Below, one piece after another: positions 12,434 to 12,599 of a DNA stretch of 12,599 nt. Location: assembly GCA_014728765.1 (NCBI GenBank), contig WJLA01000078.1:1-12599 (forward strand). Reading direction: 5' to 3'. The notes under the pieces are model-generated. The model was given only the letters and a program-made list of their open reading frames with translations. It had not been told where the DNA came from and did not search any database. The DNA is from Candidatus Peregrinibacteria bacterium. GTDB lineage: Bacteria; Patescibacteriota; Gracilibacteria; UBA1369. How positions within the stretch are numbered: position 1 is the first letter of the stretch; each line of letters starts with the position of its first letter. The position numbers and the translations under genes are program-made.

Positions 12434-12599
12434 TATTTTTGGTTGTTTTGCTTAGGGCGGACGTGGGATTTGTCATGGAAGTGTCAGGGAGGAGTTGATA
12501 AAATTGGGGATGGTGATTATATTTTTGCAGATTATGTAAGACTTTAATTTTTGGCTATTCGAAATACAAAAGTGAAATTGAGAGAGATAAAAATCAGGT
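12434..12599. other. right edge, no gene supported
   Basis: Several short frames cross this stretch but none has a credible start and a family match. A plus-strand frame ends in VDKIGDGDYIFADYVRL (stop 12545-12547), and GGGAGGAG at about 12490 precedes a TTG with a 14-codon frame. A minus-strand frame is open from the window edge to a TGA at 12473 (41 codons). It may be the decayed or distal part of a gene lying outside the window. Confidence 0.4.

Noticed and set aside
12359..12547. Plus-strand frame ending VDKIGDGDYIFADYVRL
   Set aside because: The end looks protein-like, but the first half is antisense to the DUF3761 signal peptide and promoter and no internal start is available.
12473..12598. 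Minus-strand open frame running off the window edge
   Set aside because: 41 codons, biased to Ile/Ser/Asn/Phe, with no start and no recognisable motif; could be chance in AT-rich DNA.
1..12599. UGA recoding (Gly) as in Gracilibacteria or Absconditabacteria
   Set aside because: TGA is the natural stop of at least three genes and does not occur inside the conserved-domain genes.
1..12599. CRISPR array, transposase or integrase
   Set aside because: No regularly spaced repeats and no DDE, HUH or tyrosine recombinase motif in any translated frame.

Overview
The window is AT-rich (roughly one third G+C by eye) apart from one clearly GC-richer island. It carries compact, mostly single-copy chromosomal genes: ribosomal protein L27, endonuclease III, tRNA-His, chorismate mutase and an M23 peptidoglycan hydrolase. 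Among them are many small secreted or membrane proteins of unknown function (DUF3179, DUF3761, a bactofilin-like repeat protein with membrane segments, a secreted zinc peptidase). Shine-Dalgarno sequences are rare. Promoters are visible as -10 boxes, often extended (TGNTATAAT), with good 16-17 bp spacing. Gene content, short spacers and overlapping gene ends suggest a Patescibacteria/CPR-type bacterium. That placement is inference. TGA works as a normal stop (the genes ending at 643, 8356 and 9762), which argues against the Gly-recoding lineages.

Layout. At 1-3253 (+) lie a putative lipoprotein that may begin before the window, a 541-residue protein with a membrane hairpin, and a secreted HExxH peptidase resembling the anthrax lethal factor fold. 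At 3254-3482 is a gene-free stretch with strong inverted repeats, followed by tRNA-His (3483-3560) and a bactofilin-like membrane protein (3621-4619). A bidirectional terminator separates that gene from a minus-strand operon: rpmA, a coiled-coil unknown, and a DUF3179 protein. At 6787-8364 (+) is a coiled-coil M23 peptidase whose tail overlaps a minus-strand six-helix membrane protein. Endonuclease III follows, divergently transcribed.

At about 9702-10407 the base composition and codon usage change sharply. One minus-strand gene (9762-10358) sits there with its own promoter and a strong hairpin at its 3' end. The island is bracketed by an exact 11-bp direct repeat, CGAAATTATTT, one copy of which is the 3' end of nth. 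This looks like a single-gene cargo insertion and is the most unusual structure in the window.

The right part holds an HdeD-like membrane protein (+), then, on the minus strand, a 56-residue small protein overlapping the start of an AroQ chorismate mutase, and a secreted Ig-like/DUF3761 protein. The small-protein promoter contains a perfect palindrome. The DUF3761 gene has a perfect inverted repeat between its -10 box and start codon. The leaders of these two genes share the 12-mer ATGTAACCAAAT just before the start codon. The last ~125 bases hold no gene that can be supported.
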